Below are positions 28,324 through 37,116 of a stretch of 64,000 nt of DNA, one piece after another. This stretch comes from Thermotoga sp. SG1 (lineage in GTDB: Bacteria > Thermotogota > Thermotogae > Thermotogales > Thermotogaceae), in NCBI RefSeq assembly GCF_002865985.1, contig NZ_LNDD01000001.1:209004-273003 (forward strand). Direction: 5' to 3'. The notes beneath the pieces were generated by a model. It ran no database searches, was not told the origin of the DNA, and saw only the letters and a list, made by a program, of their open reading frames with translations. Numbering within the stretch: position 1 is the stretch's first letter; the number at the start of each line of letters is the position of its first letter. Both the position numbers and the translations under genes were made by a program.

Positions 28324-30576
28324 ATGTTGAAGGATCAAATCGACGAAAAGAAGATCCTCCAGCTCCACAGGGAGCTGGATGATCCTTTACTGGAAAACGA
28401 AGATCTCAAAAGTAAACTTTTTGCCTTTGTGGAATACGTGAAAGAGATACCCCATCTTCCAGAACCGAGAAAAAGATACAGAGTTGGGAAAACCTTTGAG
28501 ATGATAGAAAAGCTCAGAAGGTGGTATCTCGTAGAGTATCTGAGCTGCTTTTCAGCAGAAAAGATAGACCTTTCAACGGACGTTCAGTACGCCAGAGGAG
28601 TTGGTCCTGGAAGAAAAAAGAAGCTCAAAAAACTTGGAATAGAAACCCTAAAGGACCTTCTCGAATTCTTTCCCAGAGACTACGAAGACAGAAGAAAGGT
28701 TCTGAAACTGAACGAGCTGGTACCGGGAAGAAAGGTAACAACGCAGGGAAAAATCTCGAGTGTGGAGAAGAAAAAATTTCAGAACATGAACATACTGGTA
28801 GCCGTTCTGTCCGATGGGTTGATGCACGTGCTGCTCAAGTGGTTCAACCAGGACTTTCTCCACACCCAGCTGAAACAGCTCATTGGCAAGGAAGTCTTTG
28901 TGACAGGGATTGTGAAGTTGAACCCTTACACCGGTCAATACGAAATCCACAACGCCGAAGTCCTTCCAAAGGAAAGGGAAATCATAAGGCGGATATTCCC
29001 TATCTACCGACTGACTTCCGGTATTTCCCAGAAACAGATGAGAAGAATCTTTGAGGAAAACATACCCTCTCTTTGCTGTTCTCTTGAAGAGACCCTCCCG
29101 GAAAGGATCATAAAGAAAAGGAATCTTCTCAGTATAAAAGACGCTTACTATGGTATGCACTTTCCAAAGACCCTCTATCATCTTGAAAAGGCAAGAGAAA
29201 GGCTGGCTTACGAGGAACTGTTCACGTTGCAACTTGCTTTCCAGAAAGTGAGAAGGGAAAGAGAAAAACACGGAGGAATTCCAAAGAAAATAGAAGGAAG
29301 ACTGGCAGAGGAGTTCATAAAATCTCTGCCCTTTCAACTCACAGGCGCCCAGAAAAGGGCTCACGAAGAAATACGAAGAGACATGGTCTCCGAAAAGCCC
29401 ATGAACCGTCTTCTTCAGGGGGATGTTGGCTCTGGAAAAACGGTGGTTGCCCAACTTGCCATTCTGGACAACCACGAAGCAGGGTTTCAGGCCGCTTTCA
29501 TGGTCCCAACCTCGATCCTTGCGATACAGCACTACAGAAGAACCGTTGAGAGCTTCTCCAGATTCGATATTCGGGTGGCACTTCTCATCGGGGCAACTTC
29601 TCTGTCTGAGAAAGAAAAGATAAAATCTGGTCTCAAAAACGGTCAGATAGATCTTGTGATAGGGACGCACGCCCTGATACAGGAAGACGTTCATTTTAAG
29701 AATCTCGGTCTTGTCATAATCGATGAACAACATCGTTTTGGGGTGAGACAGAGAGAAGCCCTCATGAACAAGGGCCGGATGGTAGATACGCTGGTGATGA
29801 GTGCCACACCGATTCCTCGAAGTATGGCCCTTGCCTTTTACGGAGATCTGGACGTCACCGTGATAGATGAGATGCCCCCCGGGCGCAAAGAGGTACAGAC
29901 CATCCTTGTTTCAATGGACAGGGTAAACGAGGTGTACGAGTTTGTGAGGCAGGGGGTGATGAGAGGAGGCCAGGCTTTCATTGTTTACCCGTTGATCGAA
30001 GAATCCGACAAGTTAAACGTAAAATCCGCTGTTGAGATGTACGAGTATCTCTCCAAGGAGGTGTTCCCGGAATTTCGTGTAGGTCTCATGCACGGCAAGC
30101 TCTCTCAGGAAGAGAAAGACAGGGTGATGATGGAATTTGCAGAGGGAAGATACGACATCCTCGTATCCACGACCGTTATAGAGGTCGGTATAGACGTTCC
30201 GAGGGCAAACGTTATGGTGATAGAAAACCCCGAAAGGTTCGGTCTTGCACAGCTTCACCAGCTTCGCGGAAGGGTTGGAAGAGGGGGCCAGGAGGCTTAC
30301 TGTTTCCTTGTGGTGGGCGACGTGGGAGAGGAAGCCATGGAAAGGCTCAGGTTCTTCACACTCAACACAGATGGATTCAAGATAGCAGAGTACGATCTAA
30401 AGACAAGGGGACCAGGAGAGTTCTTCGGACTCAAACAGCATGGTATGAGCGGCTTCAAAGTGGCGAATCTCTACAGGGACCTGAAGCTTCTCGAGTGGGC
30501 AAGAGAGGATGTTCAAGAGATCGATGTCGACAAAATAAATCTTCCAGAGGAAATAAAACTCATAGAGGTAGGTTGA
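28324..30576 (+). CDS. recG: RecG, branch-migrating DNA helicase
   Basis: ATP-dependent helicase that regresses stalled replication forks. From the first ATG the protein has 750 residues: a Thermotoga-type helical N-terminal extension, a helix-hairpin-helix-like YARGVGPGRKKKLKKLGI and wedge/OB domain, then helicase lobe 1 with Walker A GDVGSGKTVVAQ, DEQHRFG and SATPIPRSMA, and lobe 2 with STTVIEVGIDVPRA and QLRGRVGRG. The start is uncertain: no ribosome-binding site is well placed for this ATG, and 16 in-frame codons upstream, starting just after a TGA at 28273, look coding (LLEEFLDEIER). The T. maritima protein I recall is about 30 residues longer. Confidence 0.92.
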   Translation: MLKDQIDEKKILQLHRELDDPLLENEDLKSKLFAFVEYVKEIPHLPEPRKRYRVGKTFEMIEKLRRWYLVEYLSCFSAEKIDLSTDVQYARGVGPGRKKKLKKLGIETLKDLLEFFPRDYEDRRKVLKLNELVPGRKVTTQGKISSVEKKKFQNMNILVAVLSDGLMHVLLKWFNQDFLHTQLKQLIGKEVFVTGIVKLNPYTGQYEIHNAEVLPKEREIIRRIFPIYRLTSGISQKQMRRIFEENIPSLCCSLEETLPERIIKKRNLLSIKDAYYGMHFPKTLYHLEKARERLAYEELFTLQLAFQKVRREREKHGGIPKKIEGRLAEEFIKSLPFQLTGAQKRAHEEIRRDMVSEKPMNRLLQGDVGSGKTVVAQLAILDNHEAGFQAAFMVPTSILAIQHYRRTVESFSRFDIRVALLIGATSLSEKEKIKSGLKNGQIDLVIGTHALIQEDVHFKNLGLVIIDEQHRFGVRQREALMNKGRMVDTLVMSATPIPRSMALAFYGDLDVTVIDEMPPGRKEVQTILVSMDRVNEVYEFVRQGVMRGGQAFIVYPLIEESDKLNVKSAVEMYEYLSKEVFPEFRVGLMHGKLSQEEKDRVMMEFAEGRYDILVSTTVIEVGIDVPRANVMVIENPERFGLAQLHQLRGRVGRGGQEAYCFLVVGDVGEEAMERLRFFTLNTDGFKIAEYDLKTRGPGEFFGLKQHGMSGFKVANLYRDLKLLEWAREDVQEIDVDKINLPEEIKLIEVG

Positions 30577-31261
30577 GGAGTCTTTCGATCACCCTCTTTT
30601 CCATTTCGAACAGTCTTTCATCAGTGAGATCCATTGCCCGTTCATCCAGCGTTACTTCATCGACGATCCTGGAGGGCCTTCCAGAAAGAAAGAAGATCCT
30701 GTCTGCTATGAAAACAGCCTCTTTCACATCGTGAGTCACAAAGACAATGGAAAAATTTCTCTCTTCCCACTGTTCCATCAAAAGGTCCATCACCCGTATT
30801 TTCGTCTTCAAGTCCAGGGCGTCAAAAGGTTCATCGAGAAGGAGAAGATCCGGCTCCACAAGGAAAGCTCTCACGAAGTTCACCCTCTGCTTCATCCCCT
30901 CGCTGAGTTGCCAGGGATAGTGTCCTTCAAAACCCTTCAAACCCACTTTTTCCAGGAAAGACCTTATCCTTTCTGGATCGTCTCTGATCAGTTTCAGGTT
31001 CTCCATGACCGTTTTCCATGGAATCAACCTGGGATCCTGAAACACGTATCCTATCCTTTCTGTGAAAATCTCCACCCTTCCATGGAAACTCTCAAGACCA
31101 GCGATTATCCTCAAAAACGTGGTCTTCCCACAGCCGGACGGTCCAAGGAGGGCCACTTTTTCTCCTTTCTTTACTTCAAGGTTCCAGTCTTCTATCACCG
31201 CAACGCCATCAAAGTCTTTCTTCAAATTCTCTACTCTCAGGAGAGTCTCCACCTTCTCCAC
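30560..31261 (-). CDS. ABC importer ATPase, TauB/SsuB type
   Basis: Cytoplasmic ATPase of 233 residues with Walker A LLGPSGCGKTT, Q-loop VFQDPRLIPW, signature LSEGMKQRVNFVRAF (LSEGM in place of LSGGQ), Walker B LLLLDEPFDALD and switch histidine VTHDVKEAV. The FQDPRLIPW segment is typical of nitrate/sulfonate/taurine-type importers. GTG start at 31261 lies inside the permease gene; a second GTG three codons later is better spaced from GGAGGG. Third gene of the SBP-permease-ATPase operon; its 3' end overlaps recG by 17 bases. Confidence 0.88.
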   Translation of the reverse strand: MEKVETLLRVENLKKDFDGVAVIEDWNLEVKKGEKVALLGPSGCGKTTFLRIIAGLESFHGRVEIFTERIGYVFQDPRLIPWKTVMENLKLIRDDPERIRSFLEKVGLKGFEGHYPWQLSEGMKQRVNFVRAFLVEPDLLLLDEPFDALDLKTKIRVMDLLMEQWEERNFSIVFVTHDVKEAVFIADRIFFLSGRPSRIVDEVTLDERAMDLTDERLFEMEKRVIERLLNLPL

Positions 31262-31968
31262 ACCCTCCCCGTGAGTACTCTCACAAGTCTCTCGAAAGAT
31301 ATTCCAAGAGCCACGGTGAAGATGGTGAGAGCGTACACACGAGGCACATCCACGTACTGCCTTGCCCAGGAGATCAGAACACCGAGTCCCCTGTCACCAC
31401 AGAGATACTCTGCCATGACAACCGCTTTCCAGACGTTCCCGGAGGAAACCTCGAGGATGGAAAGGACGAACGGCCAGAGCGAGCCGAGGTACACCTCTTT
31501 CAGAACCTTTGTTCGGGGTACTCTGTAAACCCTCATCACTTCCACAAGTTTTCTGTCGACACTTCTGACACCCGATACGGTTGTGAAGATGGCAATCGGA
31601 AGGAGGGAAAGGATGGATATGACAACGGGCCCCTGCCATCCTATACCCCACAGGAAAATCACAACGGCAAGCCAAGAAATGACCGGTACCGCCTGTATCA
31701 CCGTGATCACAGGGCGCAAAAATTCGTACACCCTATCACTAGTTCCCATGAGAAATCCCACCGGAAGTCCCACAGCAATGACAACCACTGTGGAAAGTGC
31801 ACCTTTCCACAGTGTACTCAGAAAAGCCTCGAGTGTTTCTCTGTTCAGCGTTTCAACGAAAACTTTAAAAGTCTCCAGAGGACCGGGAAGAATCAGAGAA
31901 GAGGGAAAGAGAAGATGAAGAAGATACCACACAAAGAGAACGAAAACGATTCCAAAGAGTATCTTCAT
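31237..31968 (-). CDS. ABC importer permease, SsuC/TauC-like
   Basis: Inner-membrane permease of 243 residues with about six hydrophobic segments. The coupling motif EVYLGSLWPFVLSILEVSSGNVWKA (EAA-like loop) is recognisable. I start at the ATG at 31968, which overlaps the substrate-binding protein stop by four bases; a longer in-frame ATG 31 codons upstream adds only Arg/Ser-rich residues that are antisense shadow of the upstream gene. Substrate cannot be told from sequence; the family carries sulfonates, nitrate, pyrimidine or thiamine precursors. Confidence 0.85.
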   Translation of the reverse strand: MKILFGIVFVLFVWYLLHLLFPSSLILPGPLETFKVFVETLNRETLEAFLSTLWKGALSTVVVIAVGLPVGFLMGTSDRVYEFLRPVITVIQAVPVISWLAVVIFLWGIGWQGPVVISILSLLPIAIFTTVSGVRSVDRKLVEVMRVYRVPRTKVLKEVYLGSLWPFVLSILEVSSGNVWKAVVMAEYLCGDRGLGVLISWARQYVDVPRVYALTIFTVALGISFERLVRVLTGRVWRRWRLS

Positions 31969-32867
31969 TTCCTGTAGAATCCTTCGTCCGGCACCTTCTG
32001 AAGACCTTCCGGATAGAGTTCGTTCAGTTTTCGAAGAAAGAGCGAGACCTCGTCCTTGCATTCCCTCGACGGTACATACTGAAACTCTATCCTCTCAAGT
32101 GAAGCCCTGAGGATCTCATACGGAATGCCAAGCCTTTCAGAAGAGAGCCGAACGGTCTCTTCGGGATTTTTCTTCATCCATTCTATCGAGGCCGAGAGAA
32201 CCTCTTCAACTTTCCTGACCGTTCCTTCATCCACTCCCTCTCTCACAAAAAGACCCGCAATCGGAATTCTTCCGAGAACTCCCGTTTCTTTTCCCCACTC
32301 CTCCTGAAAATCAAGCACCACCTTCCCTCTGTCAAGACACATGGAGACGAAGGGTTCAGGCAGGGCCGCATACTTCACTTTCCCAGCCTTGAAAAGGACC
32401 ACTATCTCCTGAGGGGGAGCGTAGAGAATCTTCACGTCTTCATCGGGTTTCAAGCCTGACTTCGACAGGAAATACCTCATCAGGACATCAACGGTCTGTC
32501 CTCTTCCATGTGGAGTGTAGACTTCCTTTCCCCGAAGACTCTCCCAGCCATCGAAACTAGCATCACTTGCAGCAACAAGATAGAACACCTTCCACTCGTG
32601 TACACCCACGAGTTGAACTCCAATACCTTTAGCGTAAAGATTCGCTCCGACGGTCACAGGAAGCACCGCAAAGTCAACTTTTCCAGAAACGATCTTTGCT
32701 ACAGCCTCTTCTGGATTTTTCCAAATTTCGATGTTCACATCATCCGAAACCTTTCCACTCATTATCGGCACAACGGGGATCAGTGCAGGACCGAAGGGGT
32801 TGAGAACGGTGAGTCCAAAAAGGAAAGAAACCGACAGAAGGATCAGAACAAGAGTCATCCTTTTCAT
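31965..32867 (-). CDS. ABC importer substrate-binding protein, NMT1/SsuA-like
   Basis: Exported binding protein of 300 residues. It has a Sec signal peptide (MKRMTLVLILLSVSFLFGLT) without a lipobox cysteine, then a two-lobe periplasmic fold with VDFAVLPVTVGANLYAKG and GKEVYTPHGRGQT, typical of the NMT1/SsuA group. I chose the ATG at 32867, six bases after GGGGGTGAT, over an upstream TTG. First gene of the importer operon; a terminator separates it from the hydrogenase gene upstream. Confidence 0.82.
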   Translation of the reverse strand: MKRMTLVLILLSVSFLFGLTVLNPFGPALIPVVPIMSGKVSDDVNIEIWKNPEEAVAKIVSGKVDFAVLPVTVGANLYAKGIGVQLVGVHEWKVFYLVAASDASFDGWESLRGKEVYTPHGRGQTVDVLMRYFLSKSGLKPDEDVKILYAPPQEIVVLFKAGKVKYAALPEPFVSMCLDRGKVVLDFQEEWGKETGVLGRIPIAGLFVREGVDEGTVRKVEEVLSASIEWMKKNPEETVRLSSERLGIPYEILRASLERIEFQYVPSRECKDEVSLFLRKLNELYPEGLQKVPDEGFYRK

Positions 32868-32877
32868 ATGGATCACC

Positions 32878-32909
32878 CCCAAAAAAGAAAGGGAGGGGAC
32901 AACCCTCCC
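32878..32909 (-). terminator. intrinsic terminator after the [FeFe] hydrogenase gene
   Basis: Stem GGGAGGG/CCCTCCC immediately downstream of the hydA stop; on the minus strand it is followed by TTTCTTTTTT. Confidence 0.8.
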
Positions 32910-32912
32910 GTA

Positions 32913-34661
32913 TCACTTTATCGCAAGTTTTTTCTTCCTCGACCTGTCTTCATAGTAGGTATGCAAGAGCTCATGCGCTTTGTGACTGAGAGGGTGTTCG
33001 AGGTATTCCTCGTAGAGTTTCTTGATGGCCGGATTTTCGTGAGATTTTCTGATGGTCATTCTTTCATCGATGTTGTAGATCGCCTCAGCCCGCTTTTTGA
33101 GCACTTCGGGATCTCTGCTGTAGGGTTGACCTCCTCCACCGATACAACCACCGGGACACGCCATGACCTCGACAAAGTGGTACTTCACTTCTCTCCGGAG
33201 AATCTTTTCAATGAGGTTCCTCACGTTGGCCGTGCCGTGAACCACGGCTATTCTGATCTTCTGGCCGTCAAGATCGACCTCTGCTTCTTTAACACCCTTC
33301 AATCCCCTGACATCTTCGAAAACGATCTTTGGAAGAGTCTTTCCCGTCTTGAGCTCGTACGCTGTTCTCAGGGCAGCCTCCATCACACCACCAGTGACAC
33401 CGAACAGTACAGCGGCACCTGTCGAGATTCCAAGAGGTGCGTCGTACTCTTCTTCAGGCAAGTTTGCAAACGGTATGTTCTTGATTTTGATCAATTTTCC
33501 GAGTTCCCTCGTGGTGAGGACAACATCCACCGCGGGCACACCGTTTATCATGAGTTGCTTCCTCATTGCCTCGTCTTTCTTCGCCGTACAAGGCATGATA
33601 GATACGTGGAAAATGTCTTCTGGTTTCACTCCGAGTTTTTCTGCAAAGTACGTTTTCACCATAGCAGAGAGCATTCCCTGCGGAGACTTGGCACTGGAGA
33701 GTCTTGTTCTGAGCTCAGGATACACCTTCTCTACAAGGTTCACCCATCCAGGACAACACGAAGTGAACATGGGAAGATCATCGAGGTCTCCCTTCTCTAA
33801 CCTTTCCAGGAATTCGCTTCCTTCCTCCATTATGGTGAGGTCTGCTCCAAAGTTCGTATCGAAGACGTAATCGAAACCGAGTCGTCTGAGAGCGGCGACA
33901 AGTTGACCTGTCGAAATTGTGCCGGGAGCGTAGCCGAATTCCTCACCGATCGCAACCCTCACAGAAGGTGCCGTTTGAACGACCAGGATCTTTTCTTTCT
34001 TTTCAAGTTCTTCAAGGACCACCTTCACCGCGGAGTTTTCAACGATGGCACCCGTTGGACAGAACACGGCACACTGTCCACAACCGATACAGTCTGTCTC
34101 GTAAACGGGCATGTCGAAGGGCGTTCCGGGGTAGGTCCTGTAACCTCTTTCCACCATAGAGTAGATGTGCATTCCCTGGATCTCAGAACATGCCCTGACA
34201 CACCTCTGACACTTGATACACTTGGAGATTTCTCTCACGATAGCAGGACTACTTTTGTCGATCAGGCCCTCTTTTGTACCGTAGCCAAAAATAGGTTCCA
34301 CATCGTACTTGTAGATCAAATCCTGAAACTCACACCTTCCGTTCGCCTCACAGGTCATACAGTCGTTGGGGTGCTCAGAGAGGAGCAAAGCGAGGTTGAA
34401 CTTTCTTGCGGTCTTCACTCTTTCAGAGGAGGTCTTTATGACCATACCATCTCTCACTTTCGTCACACATGCTGGCTGGAGATTCCTGGCTCCCTCCACC
34501 TCAACGATACACACCCTGCAGGCACCGATCGACTCACCAAGTCTTGGATGGTGACACAGCGCAGGGACCTCCACTCCTGCCCTTTCACAAGCTTCCAGAA
34601 CGGTGAGATTGTCCGGTACACTCAAAGTCCTTCCATTTATGACAACCGCCACCTCAGCCAA
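32913..34661 (-). CDS. [FeFe] hydrogenase catalytic subunit, HydA-like
   Basis: Soluble [FeFe] hydrogenase large subunit, 582 residues. Domains in order: plant-type [2Fe-2S] domain (ALCHHPRLGESIGACRVC), His/Cys 4Fe site (HPNDCMTCEANGRCEF), two [4Fe-4S] motifs (CIKCQRCVRAC and CIGCGQCAVFCP), then the H-cluster domain with all three signatures: TSCCPGW, MPCTAKKDE and the C-terminal ACPGGCIGGGGQP. All ligands are present, so it should be catalytic. The start is a TTG at 34661, seven bases after GGGGAGGTG; longer in-frame starts lie upstream of this site. No accessory hydrogenase gene is adjacent. Electron partners are unknown; the NuoE/NuoF-like pair is a candidate. Confidence 0.93.
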   Translation of the reverse strand: MAEVAVVINGRTLSVPDNLTVLEACERAGVEVPALCHHPRLGESIGACRVCIVEVEGARNLQPACVTKVRDGMVIKTSSERVKTARKFNLALLLSEHPNDCMTCEANGRCEFQDLIYKYDVEPIFGYGTKEGLIDKSSPAIVREISKCIKCQRCVRACSEIQGMHIYSMVERGYRTYPGTPFDMPVYETDCIGCGQCAVFCPTGAIVENSAVKVVLEELEKKEKILVVQTAPSVRVAIGEEFGYAPGTISTGQLVAALRRLGFDYVFDTNFGADLTIMEEGSEFLERLEKGDLDDLPMFTSCCPGWVNLVEKVYPELRTRLSSAKSPQGMLSAMVKTYFAEKLGVKPEDIFHVSIMPCTAKKDEAMRKQLMINGVPAVDVVLTTRELGKLIKIKNIPFANLPEEEYDAPLGISTGAAVLFGVTGGVMEAALRTAYELKTGKTLPKIVFEDVRGLKGVKEAEVDLDGQKIRIAVVHGTANVRNLIEKILRREVKYHFVEVMACPGGCIGGGGQPYSRDPEVLKKRAEAIYNIDERMTIRKSHENPAIKKLYEEYLEHPLSHKAHELLHTYYEDRSRKKKLAIK

Positions 34662-34757
34662 AGCAAAGCACCTCCCCATGGAATTGGTTTCACGATTTTG
34701 TGATAAAATTCTCAAATTGTTTTTAAAAAAACTACTTCATGAAATATATTACCACAA

Positions 34758-35825
34758 TCATTCGGAAGTTCTTCTGTGTTTTAATGAACTGATACTTTCC
34801 GATATGGCTTTTGCTCTTTTTTCACCGATTCCCTCAACTTTTTTGAGATCTTCCACGGAGGCTTTACTGATCTGGTCCAGGGTTTTGAACATCTTGACAA
34901 CGTTGTAGCCAATACTGATGGGTATTCTTGCTGCGGTCTTGAGCAGTCTGTACCCTCTTGCAGAAACGAGTATATCGTCCAGTTGAGAGGCCTGCTGAAC
35001 ATCGTACCCAAGCACTCTGGATATTGAGACAGGAGAAGGTTCTCTTCTTGTTACAAAATCCTGTAAAATAGCCTGTGCTGTTTCTTCATCCACCTCGTCG
35101 GAAGAGTAATCCATTATGAGAAGAACCATCAGGTCATCCACATCCTCTGTCAGTTCTCTGAGTTGCATCCTTGCGAGTCTTCCCTCTTCTCCGAGTTCTA
35201 CAATGTAAGGACGTGTTTCCTCGGTTATCCTCAAAAGTTCCACACCCTTCATCAGCGTTCTCACCACGTCTGCGAGTGTAACCCTGTTCTCCAGCTCAAG
35301 TACTTCAAGATCGGACAGCAACTTGTCGAAGTTGTCCTTGTACTTTTCAAGAGTGCTGATCGCCTGTGTCACCTTCGAGATCAAAAAGTCCACCTGATTC
35401 ACAACGTACTTGTAATTCTTGTAGTAGAGAGAGATGATGTTCCTCCTTCTGGAGACCGCTATGACAACCTTCCCTGTCTGTTTCGCCAGCCTTTCGGCTG
35501 TTCTGTGTCTCGTTCCAGTCTCTCCTGTTGGTATGGTTGGATCGGGGACAAGATGAACGTTTGCATAATATATTCGTGTGAGGTCCTCAGAGAGCACGAT
35601 GGCGCCATCCATCTTCGAAAGTTCATAAACCTTCTCCGCAGAAAAATCCGTATCCAGCCAGAATCCCCCCTGAATGATATCGTCGTATTTTTTCGGATCA
35701 TCGACAAGGAAAATGAGGGCCCCGAAATTGGCACTTATGATGTCATCAAGCGCTTTTCTCAACTCTGTTCCGGGTGAGATGAGTTTGATCTTTTCAATCA
35801 GTTCCTGTGGGACCAAAAGACTCAC
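34758..35825 (-). CDS. disA: DisA, DNA-integrity scanning diadenylate cyclase
   Basis: Makes c-di-AMP from two ATP and scans DNA for branched structures. Octamer-forming DAC domain at the N-terminus with the catalytic DGA motif (SKMDGAIVLSED) and GTRHRTAERLA (RHR motif), a helical spine, and a C-terminal HhH DNA-binding domain (VEGIGEKRAKAISES). The 355-residue length fits. GTG start at 35825 lies within the end of radA; a TTG three codons downstream would be better spaced from GGGGGTG, so the start is slightly uncertain. It follows clpC and radA, the same order as in Bacillus. Confidence 0.95.
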   Translation of the reverse strand: MSLLVPQELIEKIKLISPGTELRKALDDIISANFGALIFLVDDPKKYDDIIQGGFWLDTDFSAEKVYELSKMDGAIVLSEDLTRIYYANVHLVPDPTIPTGETGTRHRTAERLAKQTGKVVIAVSRRRNIISLYYKNYKYVVNQVDFLISKVTQAISTLEKYKDNFDKLLSDLEVLELENRVTLADVVRTLMKGVELLRITEETRPYIVELGEEGRLARMQLRELTEDVDDLMVLLIMDYSSDEVDEETAQAILQDFVTRREPSPVSISRVLGYDVQQASQLDDILVSARGYRLLKTAARIPISIGYNVVKMFKTLDQISKASVEDLKKVEGIGEKRAKAISESISSLKHRRTSE

Positions 35826-37116
35826 CCCCGACCAGAGAAACTGCCTCCTTCAGGTCATGAACGATGAAAACCCCTTCTTTTTCTCCTTCAAAAGGAGGAG
35901 CAATGATTTTGCCAAAACCCTTCAACGAGTTCAATCTTCTATTAATATTGTAAACCTTTTTCACCCTTCCGTCCAAACCTATCTCTCCGATGGCCACCGT
36001 ATCTCGAAGGGACACCTCCAGATACGAAGAGACGATAGCAAGGGCGATGGCAAGATCTGCGGCGGGATCGGTTATCCTGAGCCCTCCTACCACGTTCACA
36101 TAAACATCGTGCGTCTCCACTGGAAGCTTCAGAAGTTTGCTGAGAACCGCTATCAAAAGCATAACCCTGTTCACGTCCACTCCCTTGCACACCCTCTTCG
36201 GTGAAAAGGTTTTGTTCTTGGAAACGAGCGCCTGTATCTGAACGACAAAGGGTTTTGTCCCTTCGAAGACACAGGTGAGAACGTTCCCTGGAAGGTCGGT
36301 ATCACCCTCTGTGAAAGAGGGATTTTCGACCTGAACGAATCCTTTTTCACCGAGTTCGAAAACGGCAACCTCGTCTGAGGGGCCGAACCTGTTCTTTGTG
36401 ATCTTCAACAGTCTCAGACCTGTGCGTCTGTCACCCTCGAAGTAGGCGACGGTGTCCACCATATGTTCTACGAGCTTCGGTCCGGCTATTTCCCCTTCCT
36501 TCGTCACGTGTCCTATCAGCAGAACAGGCACGTTCTTTTTCTTCGCAAAGTTTATCATCTTCATCGTCACGTTTTTCACCTGAGAGATACTGCCGGGGCT
36601 ACTTCCCAGTTCCGAAGAGAAAACCGTCTGGAGTGAATCAACGATCACGAATTTGACCTTTTCCCTTTGGAGTACCGGTATCAACTCTTCCAGATCGTTT
36701 TCTACCGCAAGCAATATGTTCTTCTTTCCCCTGATGGCCAGTCTGTCTGCCCTCATTTTCAACTGCTGTGGAGATTCTTCACCGGAGATGTAAACAACCA
36801 GTCCACTTTGTGCAAACGTTTCTGCAAGTTGAAGGGCAAGGGTGCTTTTTCCTATGCCCGGCTCTCCAGAAAGAAGAATCACCTGCCCTGGTATGAATCC
36901 TCCCTTGAACACCCTGTCCATTTCTGAAAACCCAGTGGCAATTCTCTGCAAGGAAACTTCACCAGCTACCTCCAGATTCAAAAACAGGGAGGGTTTCCCC
37001 TCCCTGCCTTTTTTTTCCAGAACTTCTTCAGCCGTATCGTATTCACCACATTGGGGACATCTTCCAAACCATTTCGGAGAAACGTAACCACAACTGGAAC
37101 ACACAAACTTCTTCAC
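35794..37116 (-). CDS. radA: RadA (Sms), DNA-repair branch-migration ATPase
   Basis: Promotes recombination-intermediate processing. Domains in order: N-terminal four-cysteine zinc motif (CSSCGYVSPKWFGRCPQC), RecA-like core with Walker A GEPGIGKSTLALQ, the RadA-specific KNRFG motif (TKNRFGPSDEVAVF), and a C-terminal Lon-protease-like domain (DVYVNVVGGLRITDPAADLAI). 440 residues is standard. GTG start overlaps the clpC stop by four bases; its stop is 32 bases inside disA, suggesting coupled synthesis of two proteins that act on the same DNA structures. Confidence 0.96.
   Translation of the reverse strand: MKKFVCSSCGYVSPKWFGRCPQCGEYDTAEEVLEKKGREGKPSLFLNLEVAGEVSLQRIATGFSEMDRVFKGGFIPGQVILLSGEPGIGKSTLALQLAETFAQSGLVVYISGEESPQQLKMRADRLAIRGKKNILLAVENDLEELIPVLQREKVKFVIVDSLQTVFSSELGSSPGSISQVKNVTMKMINFAKKKNVPVLLIGHVTKEGEIAGPKLVEHMVDTVAYFEGDRRTGLRLLKITKNRFGPSDEVAVFELGEKGFVQVENPSFTEGDTDLPGNVLTCVFEGTKPFVVQIQALVSKNKTFSPKRVCKGVDVNRVMLLIAVLSKLLKLPVETHDVYVNVVGGLRITDPAADLAIALAIVSSYLEVSLRDTVAIGEIGLDGRVKKVYNINRRLNSLKGFGKIIAPPFEGEKEGVFIVHDLKEAVSLVGGESFGPTGTD

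Noticed and set aside
30560..32867. Thiamine-precursor or nitrate importer by name
   Set aside because: Family motifs fit several substrates and no riboswitch or pathway gene is next to it, so no substrate is claimed.
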